Assembly (NCBI RefSeq): GCF_030463565.1
Contig: NC_134643.1
Coordinates: 123,796,309-123,860,308 of the forward strand
Reading direction: 5' to 3'
Origin: Pelecanus crispus
Taxonomy: Eukaryota; Chordata; Aves; Pelecaniformes; Pelecanidae
Length of the DNA: 64,000 bases
A program made the position numbers and the translations under genes. Below the pieces are notes generated by a model. It was given only the letters and a program-made list of their open reading frames with translations. It searched no databases and was not told the DNA's origin. Below, piece after piece: positions 36,901-49,840 of this stretch; position 1 is the first letter of the stretch; each line of letters opens with the position of its first letter.

Positions 36901-39900
36901 CTCAGAGGGATTTCTGTTAAAAGGGGACACATACCAGAAAGTGGATTGTATCAACAGATGGAAATTTGAGTTGAGAAACTGCCCCGAGCTGTCTGGGGTG
37001 AGTAGTTCCCACACCATCAACTTCCAGCACTGGGTACAAGCACCATAGCCCATAATGTGGAGTTTGCTAAAAACCCTGTTTAATCCATGAAGTAGAACAA
37101 GATATTTAAAGGTCTTCTGTGGAGAAGAAATTTGTCCATTTTGCATCTTGTATGCATTACTGCAAAAAAATAAAATTATAAAAAAATTACAGAGCTGCAA
37201 TGCTTAGTGAGCCACAGATAGCAGAACAAGGTGCAGCCAGGAGCAGAGCAAGGAGACATTGGTAGATCTGTGTCCTGGTTCGCTACAAGACTTGACAAAC
37301 ACCTGAAAACTGATGCTTTATAAACTTCCTTTAAAATTGAAACCTGTCCTTTTTTGATACCAGTCAAGTCCTGGAAGAAGGGTTACACAAATTCAGATAT
37401 TGCACGATTAGGATCAGACATTTGGCAGAATAAATTAATCCACAGTTTTCTTTTGAGCCTGTTTTAAGCAGGTGGTTCTGGCCTTGAGGACAATGTCCTC
37501 AAATATAGCCACTCCATGTATACAAAAATAAAGCTGTCTGCCTCTAAAGTGATACACTGAAGAAGATGTTGAGTGAGAGAAACCTCAGTGGGAGGTTTGA
37601 TTTTTTTAGTGATAAAAGCATAAAGCATTTTTGTCATAACAGCTACTGTTATTTCTCATTGCACTTGTGTATTCTTATTCTGAGTTTTTACTAATAAGAA
37701 TGATAAATTGCAAATAATGTTTTCCTCTTGAGATATTTCAAAAAAATAACTGACATTTAAAATCTGCATGCTTAGCAGGTCATTAATTACTTCATTTAAG
37801 AGTTGACAGGTCTCATGTCATGCTATACCCTGTTTTTCAAACTGTCACACCCACGCTCTGCCTAAAAGCTGTTGAGTATAAGCATCATCATTTATAATGC
37901 AAAAAGGGTATCATTGATTATGTCCTGATTATTCATCATAATGCTTTCTTTCATGTGTACTTAATCATTGCGGTTTCTTGGAATATGCAAACCTTTCAGG
38001 CAAATCTTTCTACAGAGCAATCCAAACAGCGCTCTGAACTGACACCAGCTGGGTAAATAGGGCTTGGGACTTTGGGAACAATGCAGCGGCACAAAACCCC
38101 ACCTACAGCCGAAGGAAGCCAGCTTTGGAGCGGGGCTCGGGAAGGAAGGACACGCAGGGTCTGCAGAGCTGAGGTCCAGTTTCCACTGCTGAAGCAATGC
38201 ATGGCCCCAGGACCAGGTTTGCGTGATGTCTTCAGGACGGCTGTGGCAAACACAGCCCTCTTTGCACAAGCAGCTTCGCGGTTCAGCCAACAAGAGCAAA
38301 AGCATCAGAAAAACGTAACAGTGAGATCAGGTAATGATTTCCACTGAAAAATCTACTTCATCACAACTATTAGGATGTGATTTTCTAGGAAAAGCCGATG
38401 AAGCAGTAAAGTCCTTACACATTTGGCCTTCAAAGAAAAGGGACCATCCGCTAGCAACTGGCTCAAAAATCACACTGCTCCCCTCGTGAGGACTCCTAGA
38501 AGGTTTCTTTTACAGAGGAGGTTTACCAGGGTGAGCATTTCCAGTAGTCACAGAGGAATATGCTAAAAGAGAAAGATAAATTATCATATTCTAGGGCTTT
38601 ACCAACCAAGGCAAATATAAATGCCAAGTACAAACATCTGACTTCTAATTAACTAAAAAATGAAAGCTACCCAGTAGATTACCAACTATGAATTTTTTTA
38701 AAATCCACAACTTTCGTGGAGCTAGAACTGTTTCTTGTTATGTTTTTGCATTTTTTTTCACTAACAAATGTAATAGTGATCAACACCCTCCTATAACCCC
38801 ATGGAGCTACTGAAGTTCTTGGGGCTGTTGTTGCTGCCAGCACGGTACCAGTGCAAGTACAGACCTGATGTGTTGGAGCATCCCACATTCCCCGCTGTGC
38901 TGACATGCCCCATGCCGAAGATACAGGACTCTCCACAGGCCGGACCTCCCCAGCCAGTGTCATGGGCCATGCCCCCCATTTTGGGCTTATGCTCATCCCA
39001 GAGCACCAAGCATCGGAACAAAGCTGGAAGCTCTCCTCAGAAATGAGAACGACTGTGTTTGGAGCTCAACCTTTGCTTCTGCAAATGTGTTTTTGAAAGG
39101 AAGCTCGAACCTTAAAATATTTATCAGTTAGAGAAGAGCCCTGCTATCCCAAGTGCTTTCAGCCTTGGGGGAAGGGGCCTGAGGAGCCCGTTTTTTTTCA
39201 TCTAAAAAAGGGAGTGAGAGCATCTCTAAACACTGGCGCAGGCAATGCTTCAGCTGACAGAGGTGAAATTATCCCCAGAGGAGCTGTATTTCTCCTATTA
39301 AAAAAAAGCTTGCTTTTCACATCTGTGAGCATGAAGCTCTGGCTATTTGGCAGATGCATAACAAAGTTATTTTAAAGGCAGAACCTCATCTTGTGGGAAT
39401 ATCACTACGCGGCGCTAGACAGAGCAGGAGGGAAAGGTTTGCCTTTTCATTACTTACCACCTGGGCACCAAGGAGCCTTGGCTCTGTCCTCTCCTAAACT
39501 TGCCAGCTTCAGTAGTCGAGTGAGGGGCAGATGCAGCCCTGGTGGGACGAGGGGCTGGAGGGCTGCAGCTGTGGGCAGAGAGGAAGGGAGACACCTGCCT
39601 CTTCAGACCCTGGGTACAGCTGCAGGCACCCAAACCATGGATGACACCTCCACTCTGGTATAGGAGGCAAGGAGGGAGAGGAACTTGGAGGTTTGATCCT
39701 ACAGGGATCCTTGTCACTTCAGGCAGGCCCAAAAGTGCAATACCTCGAAGGGCGGTACAAGGAAATGTATATCATTTTAAAATGTTCTGAAGCATCTGCC
39801 ATATCTTTACCAAAAATAATTAAATGGCATATTTCAAATTATCTTCCTATTCTTTATTTGTCCTAAAGTAGCCACAGCCTTATTCAGGGGTCGAGACTCT

Positions 39901-40900
39901 TTTGTGCTGAACTATGAGGGCTGAAAGAAATTGCTTGTGGGCTTCTCAAAATCAAGCTGCAATTTTCTTCCTGAAGATCTTAATTAAACTTTTTGAGCTG
40001 ATTAATACTTTAGACAGGCCCACACCAAAACTCCAGACCTGGTCACTCAAGGCTGAACTTGAACAGGGAAAGACACAATGATTTAAAAAATAGGCTGTAG
40101 CCCCTTTCTTTATGAAAAAATGCAATTGATAATTCCTTCTTCCAACACCCACCCTCTCAATGGCAAGTCTGAAGGCCAGATTTTTCAGTTACGGAAAGCT
40201 TTCCCCAAGCCACTTTGTAGACCACTTCTCTTAATAGTAATGAATTTTTATTTAAAATGGAGTTTCCAAAAATATGAATCCCTTATTTGAATAAAACCTA
40301 CCTACAGGAAGAAATATGCATCCAGAACACATATATATCTTTCTATGGGTAATTCTACAGTACTCAGAGGATAGGACAACAGAGTTTTCCAATTTTACAG
40401 AGGAAAACTGAGACCCACAAATATTAAAATGTTGCCCACATCCATGAAGGAAAATCAAGGAGCTGAGTAGACTCAGCACAGTTTGCTACCTGATCAACTG
40501 GACTCTTCCTTCCTTGCAAAATGCAGTCTAGGGGACAAGGGGACAAAGGGACAAGGGGAAGATATTAAGGGGTCTCCAAAACATGCAGGCCAAAAAAATC
40601 ACCACCTTTAAACACTGAAGTTATTCAAGCAGTGTCAATGTTAAGATTAAAATGGAGAACAGTGTTACAGTTCATAATGGCAGAAAAAGTAATGCCGATA
40701 ACATTATCTGTAAGGTTAATTAATGCATAATTGTTCCTTGGAAGCCTTTTTCTTTTGTTCCAAAGCAGGCTGTTTGCCAAGCAAACGCCAATAGATGTGT
40801 GAACCACCTACAGCAAATGTTCATACAATGAAAGTTTCAGAAGTGACTGGTGATATTTGCTCAGGTATTATTTTCAGCCACCTGCGCTGAGTTTACAAAG
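33946..40900. other. non-coding DNA, no gene recognised
   Basis: No supported gene. A 152-codon minus-strand frame (36742-37200) and several plus-strand frames near 35.8-36.4 kb overlap one another and resemble no known family. A purine-rich stretch at about 36430-36660 yields Lys/Glu-rich frames by composition. A GGGACAA-type array occurs at 40.53 kb. The remainder is AT-rich. Confidence 0.5.
40532..40560. repeat. short GGGGACAA-type tandem array
   Basis: The plus strand shows three to four imperfect units of GGGGACAA or AGGGACAA in a row. It is a minor simple repeat with no implied function. Confidence 0.7.
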
Positions 40901-40935
40901 TGGGCGGGCAGCCGTCCTATCTTTTCTGTTTCCAG

Positions 40936-41191
40936 CTTTTGTTGCTGAGCTACCACAACTCATTCCCAACACTGAAAATAAACCTGGCTGTTTTCTTCCT
41001 CTGCCTGAACCTCAGGGCTTCCAGCAAGAGATCATGTACCCGAACCACATGAGGGGACTCCCTTCCTTTGAACCCTCTTATGTGCCCAGGCAGAAGCTGC
41101 CTTTTGAAATCCACAGCAGCAGATTGTGGTCTAAGGGATGTTTTCCCATGCGTCGAATGAATATGAGTAAAACAGCAACATCAAACCTCCA
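40936..41191 (+). CDS. speculative internal coding exon, unidentified
   Basis: The segment follows a strong acceptor (CTTTTCTGTTTCCAG, ending 40935) and is followed by a near-perfect donor (GTAAGT at 41192). One frame is open throughout its 256 bases. It enters with two bases completing a codon and leaves after two bases of the next. The predicted peptide contains MYPNHMRGLPSFEPSYVPR and is rich in Pro, Arg and Ser; I recognise no domain. In 64 kb such a combination can arise by chance, and no start, stop or partner exon is proven. The exit phase matches the speculative exon at 52087. It could equally be a lncRNA exon. Confidence 0.22.
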
Positions 41192-41199
41192 GTAAGTTT

Positions 41200-44100
41200 T
41201 CTCTGACCACATCTTCCTGTGGCCTTGAGGCCGGCTCTCTGATAAGCCAACATGGTTATGCTATTCCCACACGTCAAGAATTAAGGAAATGATTGTGACA
41301 GATTACGGGTGCCACTCTTATTACAGAAAGCCATGACAGCCTCTTTTTAAAACTCACCTTCAGTGTGACTTTACAGCATACATTTCATAACTCGGAGGTA
41401 ATACCTAACCTAAGTCCAGGAAAGGGTGGCAGAGGAGTCAAGGGCCAGCAATGCTGGAGGCTTCAGTCCAGCAGAGGAGCCAAGTTTTTAACCCACCATG
41501 ACTTGAAACAATCTTTAATACAAGCGTAAGAGCAAAGGAGAAAAGAAGCCTGGAAACTGTGCAAAGCACGTGGATGGAGACAGCAGCCACGGCTGATAGG
41601 AAACAGGACTGTTCTCTGCTAAGAGACGATAAGGGAGAGAGCAAGGCAGCTGTGCAGAAAGAGACTCAGATTAAACTATCATGGAAGTGATCAGAGGAGA
41701 AGTTGCAGAATTGCATTCAGGGGTTCATTATTTCCTTGGATCTCTGTCTCTTCTGCTTTTCAACAGTGAAGGTGTCAAGAAATTTTTTAATAAGGCTAGC
41801 TATTCCTTATTTTATTGTCAGTTGAACCCAGGAGGATACAAATGGAATATCTGACCTGCCTCAGATGCAGAAAGCATCTTAATAAAAGATGTTTGGAAAG
41901 CCTAAACTACATGCTGCAGCAGCTCAGTAGCTGGATAACAGAGTCACACTGCCCAGGAAAGGTACCAGGCATGTAAAGGAGCTCAGTGATGGCCCAGAGT
42001 GAGGGCACATATTGACCAGTCAATATCCAAGCCCAGTTTACTAGAAATCATATAGGATTCAAAGGTTGGTGCCTATCAATCACAACAGTTTTGGCTGTCC
42101 AGAGTCTGAGCTGAGGCCTGAGCTGTGATGCTATACATACATTTGTTGAAATGGTCTTCTGCTTTGTAAAGAACTATAAGGTTGCCTTTGCTGTCTGCCT
42201 TCTGAATAACAAAATGGTAGTGATATTTTGCAAAGTGGATCTCTTATAAACTACAAGCATCAGCAAAAGCATTAAGTGGCCCTTTTTCTGCAGTTGTGCC
42301 TTCGAACAGAGGAAAAATGCCCTAGGTTGAAAGCCAAGCTGAAATATTATTCTTTAAATGTTTTTCCAGATGAATTTCAGAGATATATTAAGCACTGTAG
42401 ATTGAAGCAGTTAAAAATTTTCAGACACGCCCTGTGTCACTGGGTGCCTGCAATGCCAAGAAACCTCAGAGTGCTTCATAGCAGCAGTGTGTCCACACAG
42501 AATACCCAGTCCTTCAATCTGAGTATTAATTTTTTGCATAAATGAGAACTGAATTAAGGACACAAGGCCATTTTTTTTACATAATTGCAAAAGATCAGCA
42601 AGTTAAAAATGACCAGGCTCTGACCCTGTACTGTGGTTTAATAGACAATACTCCACAGTGCTCTTTATGGACTTTATGTGGATTTTGGTTTTTAAGTGTC
42701 CTCAAGCCTTTCTCTTGGACTAGGACCCAAATGTGCTCAGTACTGTACAACCTTAGCACACAAAATCCTCCCATGTTCCAAAATGTTTACAGCTGAAGTA
42801 CAAACCAAGAGACATGCAGGCAAGAAACACAAGGAAACAAGTGCAATTATTTGTAAGCAGGAAGGCAAAGGAGCGATAATGAGGTGGCTTGGCAGATATA
42901 GGTATCTCGTCCTGTGTGTAATCTAGCTTGCAGTTAACAGACAAAGACCTATAAAAGCCAGGGTAAGGTACTCAAGTTGTTTCTGAGTATCTCTGGGGCT
43001 TTTTGGTTTTTAGTTTGGCGGGGGTTTTGCTGCTGTTTGAATCAGACAAGAAATTGGCCCCATATCAATGTGCAGATTGTAAACTGAATGAAAGGCAAAA
43101 TGATGTTGTTGTACACTCGCGGTGATGCTGTTGTTGAGCTGACAGCTTGACACCCATCAGGGGATTGCCAAGGGGCAGCCAAGATTTTTGTTTGGACAGA
43201 AGGTGATGACCGGGATTAAAGAGGTGTACCTCTGACTCATCAGTACGAAGATTAATGTTGTGTTTACAAGTGAGGTTATCCTGGGAGAAGATGTAGAAGA
43301 TTATTTCACAGACTCCAGGAGAATCATTTGTGGGGTAAGAGTCTAATGTTCAAAGTGAGTAAAATTATAAAAATATGGCTTATAGAGGTACACCTATCCA
43401 GCTCAAAGAAAACTTCAGCAGAATGGCAGCAGCTACCTTCCTTAGCCTTGCCATTTATTTGCCCCATGATCTCTTTGAGCTAATTCTTTATCGTGTTTTG
43501 TATTGCAGCAGGTACAGACAATTCATATGAAGCAAAAGGGAGGGTGTGTTTGTTTTGGAAAGTGCCGTGGTAAATTCCACATTTAACATTACAATACCAA
43601 GGAAAAAAAAAAAGTGCACTGCCCTTTTAAGTGAATAACACTGTTGCCAAAATACAGCTAATGTCTCAGCATAGGAACTCACCCCTGGTCCTGATCGTCT
43701 TCCCTGCCACCTGCTGCCATTTTCCTCAGCACTGGGATGTACAGCTCTCCACCGCTGCATTCATTAGGAAGGAGGAGGCTATTGGCATGTCATATCCAGC
43801 GAGGACGCTATCAGCCGGGGCAGCAGCTCTTCCATGTGCAGCGCCCGATAGCACAGGAGACGAGCAATCCTTCATTGCAGAAAACCACGATATGTCATCA
43901 AAGATCTTATCATCAAGGAGCTGTTTGCTCTTCAGAGCGGAAGTGTGCAGTTATCTTCAAATATTCAAGAGGCGTGTTGCCCACATCCCTTCAGAACGAG
44001 TGAAAACAGATGGAAACCTCAACACGGGAAGAGGCGCGCTTGCCAGAGTGGTTTTTTCTCATCCAGATGCACATGTTCAGCATGGTGCTCTGGCGGCATT

Positions 44101-47100
44101 GAACAGTGGGTGGGCCACATGACTGGCTGCTGCTACTTCAGGAGCTAGGATTATTTTTTTTTTTTTTAGCGCAGGCTGAAGAAGTTTGTATTTTAAGGTC
44201 CCAAGGTCAGTGCTACTCTCAGTGACACCCTGAAAAGCACAGCATCTTCTATTCACAGAAAGAATGGGTTCTGCAGAAAATGGCAACAGAGCCCTTGCAG
44301 CTGCTAAGAAACCTGGTTAAGATCCACACCATACACATCTTAGGGCCTGTTGCATGTATCTATCCCATAACTCTTGCATCGTGCATGTGGCATTAAAGGC
44401 AATTGGCTCAGGAGACTAGCAGGTCCAAAATATCCTGCATGTAAGCAGAGCCAAGACAAACGAAACTGCATTATAACCTCTATTACTGGACAGGAGTCTG
44501 CCTCTCACCATTCAGTGGTACGAAGTCAGGACACGGTAAAATGACATTTGTTCCATTGAGCTATAAAGTTTCATCCAGAAATTTGCTGTGTTAGCATGCA
44601 ACTGAAACATATAACTGCACTGTGGACAAGCACTGTGGACTGAGCAGTGTTCAGTTGCCAGGTGAAGCTGGAGAGTGCCCAAATCCTGCAGACTTCACAT
44701 TAAAACCTGTCATAAAGTGAAGACGCCTTGGCAATGCAAGAGACATCGAGGTGGTTGTTTTGTGATTCATGCAGACCTCTAGGTCTGCAACACAGGAACA
44801 AAATGCAACCATCCTCATCTGGTACATTTTAACCCTGCACAGGTTGCACAAGGCGGTATGAGACCAAAGGCATTGCTGACCAAAATGCAGCAGCTTGTGT
44901 CAGTACAACTTATGGTAAATACATTGATACTGCAGTCAAAAGTTGTGTCGATGCCTTGTTGTAAGCATAATCAAGACAATTGTCAGGTAGCTAAATCCGC
45001 TTCTGATTAACTGGATAGCTAAACAGGATGGAGCTCTAATAATCTGTAAATCCATGAGATCATTAACATCTCTAAGGATCTGAAAACTGAGCAGCATCTC
45101 AAACCAGTGCTGCAGGCTGCTTCCCTGCACTCCTGTCAGCACTGGAGCCAGCACTGCACCAGATCAGGTATGTTTGCAGGAGCTGTCGTAACACATATCC
45201 CATGTGTTGTTTCCTTGATACAGTCCTCTATAAATCAGTGAAAATTAAAAAAATATTATTACAGTGAAAATGCTGTAAAATTCTTGTCTTTAAGACATTT
45301 CTTTGACTCCGTACATATGCTGGAAGAATAAGCCATGGTATCACCTTTGCTTTGGACTCTCAAGGTGCCTAAAGCAATCAGGCACTCAACACACGTTGAT
45401 TTTCTTTGGGCATACCCCATGCACCTTTGAAAACCCCAGCTGTTGTGCTTTTCTGAGCAGATGTGTTCCCCTGGGAGAGTGACCGTGATAGGAAAAGCAC
45501 TGGCATTACACCTCTCGCTGTCTCCCAGTGCAGGCTTGCAGTTCCCTTACACCGCTCAGTGAGAGCCAACTGCAATGTTACAGTAAGCTACTTTTTTTAA
45601 TTACTCTGCTGGTCTGTACACATTGCAAAAGTGTATCAGTGCTGAGGTTTTCGTGGTAAGCTGGGAGAGGAGTTAACAGCATGCTACTAGCACTATCTAA
45701 CCTCAGTTGTTTTATCCCAACATGGCTGTGGTTTGGTCTTCAAACAAGCCGAAAGACAAGCAAATATCTGATGTGACCCCTCTTGCATCATGTATATTTT
45801 ATGAAAGCAAACAGCACCGTGTAATGTTATGATTAACTGCTGAATACTCAACAGAGTAATTGCTTCACCAGAACAGGTGTTGCAGGTGCTTTTATTCCTC
45901 CCCAAAATGAACAACAAATATGAACAGCAGTGAGGGAATCCCATGCAGAGATTGCTGGGGGCAGAGAGGGAGCCTCTGCTCTCCCTGCAGCCAACACAGC
46001 GTCCAGAGGATCCTGTACTGGTTTTGCTCCAGCTCTCACAGGCAGGTAACCAGACAAAAGGCAGGCAAAGGTTACATAGTGGTAGACCTAGGAGAAGCCA
46101 GCTTTTCTGATTCCTGTTCCCTGTTTAACAGGGGCACCCTATCTTCCATGTCACTAGCACCCCAGAGTTACATTTCCATAATTGTTCGTCTGGTTTCTTC
46201 TTAAAATAATGCATGGACTACACAAACAGGAGAATCCTATTTCAGCGAAGCATCTCATTGCAAAGGCATCCTGGAAAGAGCAGAAAAAGGCAAAAAACGT
46301 CATTCACATCATTAGTAGAATCACACAAGTCAAAAACTAAAAACAATTGTGCATAGTTCTCAGCTCCCTTGAGACCTGACATTTAAATCTCATATATATT
46401 TCCTGCAAGTCTTACAAGAGCTTCTTAAAAATACGCTTGTCGGCAGCTAAGTGATGAAGCACCAAATACAAGCCATACACACCAAGAATCTTAAACCATC
46501 AGTTAGTATTTGCTGTTCTAAATAATTTTAAATTAAGAAATAAAAATTTGAGTAAGAGACACACTGAGCCAAGGTTCCTAATACAACTTCTAAAAACTTG
46601 CATTTAGGTCTCAAAACATCTGGAGGAGAACTATACAGCAGAAATAAAACACCATTTTGTTTTGAGATGGACTTTCAGGATCCTAAGGTCCTGAAGTGCC
46701 ACTGAGATCCACTAAACAGGTCATATTTCTCTTTTAAACATTATAGGATTTTAAATTATGTGCAGTTTAAGAAGGAGGACACTGTTACAGTGCCAGCACT
46801 TTTCCCTTAAAAGCTTATCCTGACTAAATGAAATTTGTAACCCAGAAAGGATTTGCCAAAGAAAGGCTCTTTAAGATTTAAATAATAAAAATATTGAGCA
46901 ATTTTTAAGTCTGTTCTTAAGTCACAAAGTTGGACAGCTTAAGCAGACACAGGAGACTTGTACATTTTAATAGGTACACTTGTCTAGATAAAAGGGCAGA
47001 CACCACAAGTTTCCAAACTGCAACCCTATCACCTGCTAACATGTGGGCTCTGCACTGTGTTCTTGGTCCTTTGGAAACAACTGCAGACCTGTGCCAATTC

Positions 47101-49600
47101 CTCCTTTTTTTTTTAACTTTCTCAAATTTATTGCAGCACCACAGTACTAGTCCCTCATTCTGGGAAGCTATATTATCATTTCCTTTTATTCTGCCATGAA
47201 TAATTTGGTTTGGTAGTCAGAGTTCTCTCTCAAATGAATCCTCTGCAAAATCAGAAACAAGCTATTTTACTGCTCTCGATCACCGCGTTCCTCAAGCACT
47301 ATACTAGTCCAACCCCACAGACGTCTTTCAGAAATTAGCTGTGATGAACTAGCTCTATTGTGAGTTGCATTACTGAAAAATATAATGGCGTGCTCACATT
47401 TTCAGCTGCTTTGGATAAGAGTTTAGCACACAAATTATCCATTCAGGAAGTAGAAATCACCTCCTGTGCCCACTTTGTGGCTTATGGGCATATAACGCAC
47501 CTTTTGTGGTTATGGAGCTGGAAGAGAGGGAGCAGGAAAACCTGCATTGGTGAGGCTAACATCTGGCAGCTTCTGAATATAAAAACATAGAAAGAAACAG
47601 CAATTCTGTACGAGAACTAAGATAATTCATCCCAAAGTCCAGTCTCTGACAGCAGCTGGGACAGATGCTCAAGGGAAAAGCATAAACCAGAATATGCATG
47701 ATGGTCTTGTTCCAGTTTGCATCCAGACCATTGGCTCTGTCCTTGTCTCGACCCTTTTGGAAACCGTTTCTCCTTTTGGCCCTCAGGACATCTTGCAGCA
47801 ATAATCTCAATAAACCAATTATGTGCTACTGTGAAAAACTTTTCCCTTTTGTTCTTTGCTTTATAATCCCACTAGGCACCCCCTACTGCTTGTGTTTTGA
47901 GAAAGAATATTTAATCTTTCCCTATCTGCCTTCCCCATACTATTCAGGATTTTATAGTCTCCTATCATAACCCTTTCCTACCCGATTTGTCTGTTTTCCC
48001 AAACTTACGAAAACTGGTATGTTCATCCTACTTTCTGCAAGGATCACTTCAGTCTCTGCTCTTCTCTTTATCATTGCTAGTTTTGCTGCATTCAAGAAGC
48101 GATAACCAAAAAAAGCATGTTATTTTATTTATATTCTATTGCATTATATGATACTATACTATGCTACATTATTCTGTCTAAAAGGAGGTATACTCATGAG
48201 TTATACAGAGGCTGAAAAAATCCTCTGTTCATGCCCTCTCCTTTTCCCAGTAATCTCTAATACCCTACCTGCCTTTTTGACTGCTGCTGAGCACTGAACC
48301 AGTATTTTAATATGCCACAACCCAACAGTCACAAGGTGACACCAGTATCCTGAAGACAGTCAAATCCCCAATTTAAATATCCCATTGACTTCAAAGTGTC
48401 TCAACCAAAGAACAAATGTGCAATGGAGTGAATCTGTTCCTGAAGAAAGGGCCGAAATATGGCCTGTGCATCTCTTAGCTCCTATTCAAATACCTTGTGT
48501 TAGAAAGTAGGTGGAAGAACGGTTGTTTTGCATAGAACTGAATTTAACCCCAAATAGTTTGAACTGCCAGCCAGCTCTAATTGGCATGAATTCAGCAAGA
48601 AGGAGTCTGATTTATTTATTTAACCTTAAAAGGTCAGAAACAGTGCACATTTGGCAGATACAAATGCTTCTTGCTTATTCTCACCAGAAACAAACTGTTT
48701 TAGGAAGGGAAGAAGCACCCCCTACCTCTACTTCTTTTGGTTTTGATGGCTTTCTGCAGATCTGCATGGATCACACAGAAATTATACTGCAGAACATGGA
48801 CATATATTGTCTGGGAGGGGCACTAAGGTGATTGATTCAATAAATAAAATATTTCCATCTGAGCTCAGTTGTATGCATTGTGATAGGGAGGTGAACATTT
48901 GGAAGCAGACCCTAAAATAATCTTAAAATTATACATATTTAATGATAAAAATTGTATATTAGCTATTAAAAAGTATTAGGAATTATTAAAGCAAGTAAAA
49001 ATATGCGTTTGTAGAATTTCTAAGCTCTAAAACTTTATGTACAAATTAGAGCAAATGACTTCAAGAAAAAAATACTTCTAATGACTGCAGCCTTCTGGTC
49101 AAAATGTTTGACCAGCACTTTTTTGTAAAGACTGGTCATTTCTCACGCACATCCCCAAGTTCTTGGCTCCATGTGTCAACAGAGGAGAGAAAAATTAAGG
49201 TTTGTGCATTTATTGCTTTGCCGATTGGTGACAAAAATAAAGCAAAAACATTCCTGAATACTCTCACACAAGTTTTACAAGAAGACAACAGAATTGCCTG
49301 TGGATAATAATTAAACAAGGCCCACAGAACTTCTGGGGATAGAAGACTGTCACAGCTTGTCTTTAATTTTGCTCATGATCTTGCATAGTTTTGTTAACTA
49401 ATTGTGCTATTGGCTTAGGAATCTCCGATGTGGCATTAATTTGCAAACTGTGGAAAAGTGACAATCATCAGAGCCACAGCAGATGTGGCTGAATAGCTCA
49501 AGCCACAGGCTGCAAAAAAATTAGTATTTCTTACTGAATTCTGCCCAACGAGAGCAGAAGCCCATCCCTACACATGGGAGAGAGTGAGGTCTCATTGCAG
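41200..49600. other. non-coding DNA, no gene recognised
   Basis: No gene is supported. A 163-codon plus frame at 43631-44122 lies in a stretch with more CpG than usual. It contains an ETS-like GCGGAAGTG and GATA-like TTATCATC motifs but no protein family I know. About 49340-49480 has the look of a conserved non-coding stretch (unique sequence with TTAACTAATTGTG and ATTAATTTGCAAA motifs). Otherwise ordinary AT-rich sequence. Confidence 0.45.
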
Positions 49601-49694
49601 CCTAGTGAGAGAGAGAAAGCACCAAGTAAAACACTGCACTAAACCCAAATTATTCCATAGGCAGCAAAAGTAACAAACCTCCATTTCCTATGGG

Positions 49695-49840
49695 TCTGCA
49701 TCCGCCATTCCCAGCAGCCGGTGCCCCCGCCACGCAGGGGGAACGGCCCCGCTGGGTTTGAAGCAGCCTGGCTCTGTGCGCTGGGCTTTGCACTGCTGCA
49801 CAGGGGGAGCGGGGCGGCGGCACCCCGGGGAGCAGGCAGA
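49695..49840. promoter_or_regulatory. small CpG-rich patch
   Basis: About eleven CpG dinucleotides fall within roughly 140 bases, with G+C of about 70 percent, in a window that is otherwise CpG-poor. The segment includes GGGGCGGCGGC and CCCCGCTGG blocks that could bind SP-type factors. It is too short for a standard CpG island. No transcript start can be assigned, but it is the best CpG-based promoter or enhancer candidate between 34 and 60 kb. Long open frames here are by-products of the base composition. Confidence 0.35.

Noticed and set aside
36906-36997. Possible plus-strand exon with GTGAGT donor
   Set aside because: Open in frame, but its exit phase does not match the candidate exon at 40936, the acceptor is only moderate, and several other frames are equally open.
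43631-44122. 163-codon plus-strand frame near a CpG-enriched stretch
   Set aside because: No recognisable domain or splice context; the ETS- and GATA-like words suggest regulatory DNA if anything.
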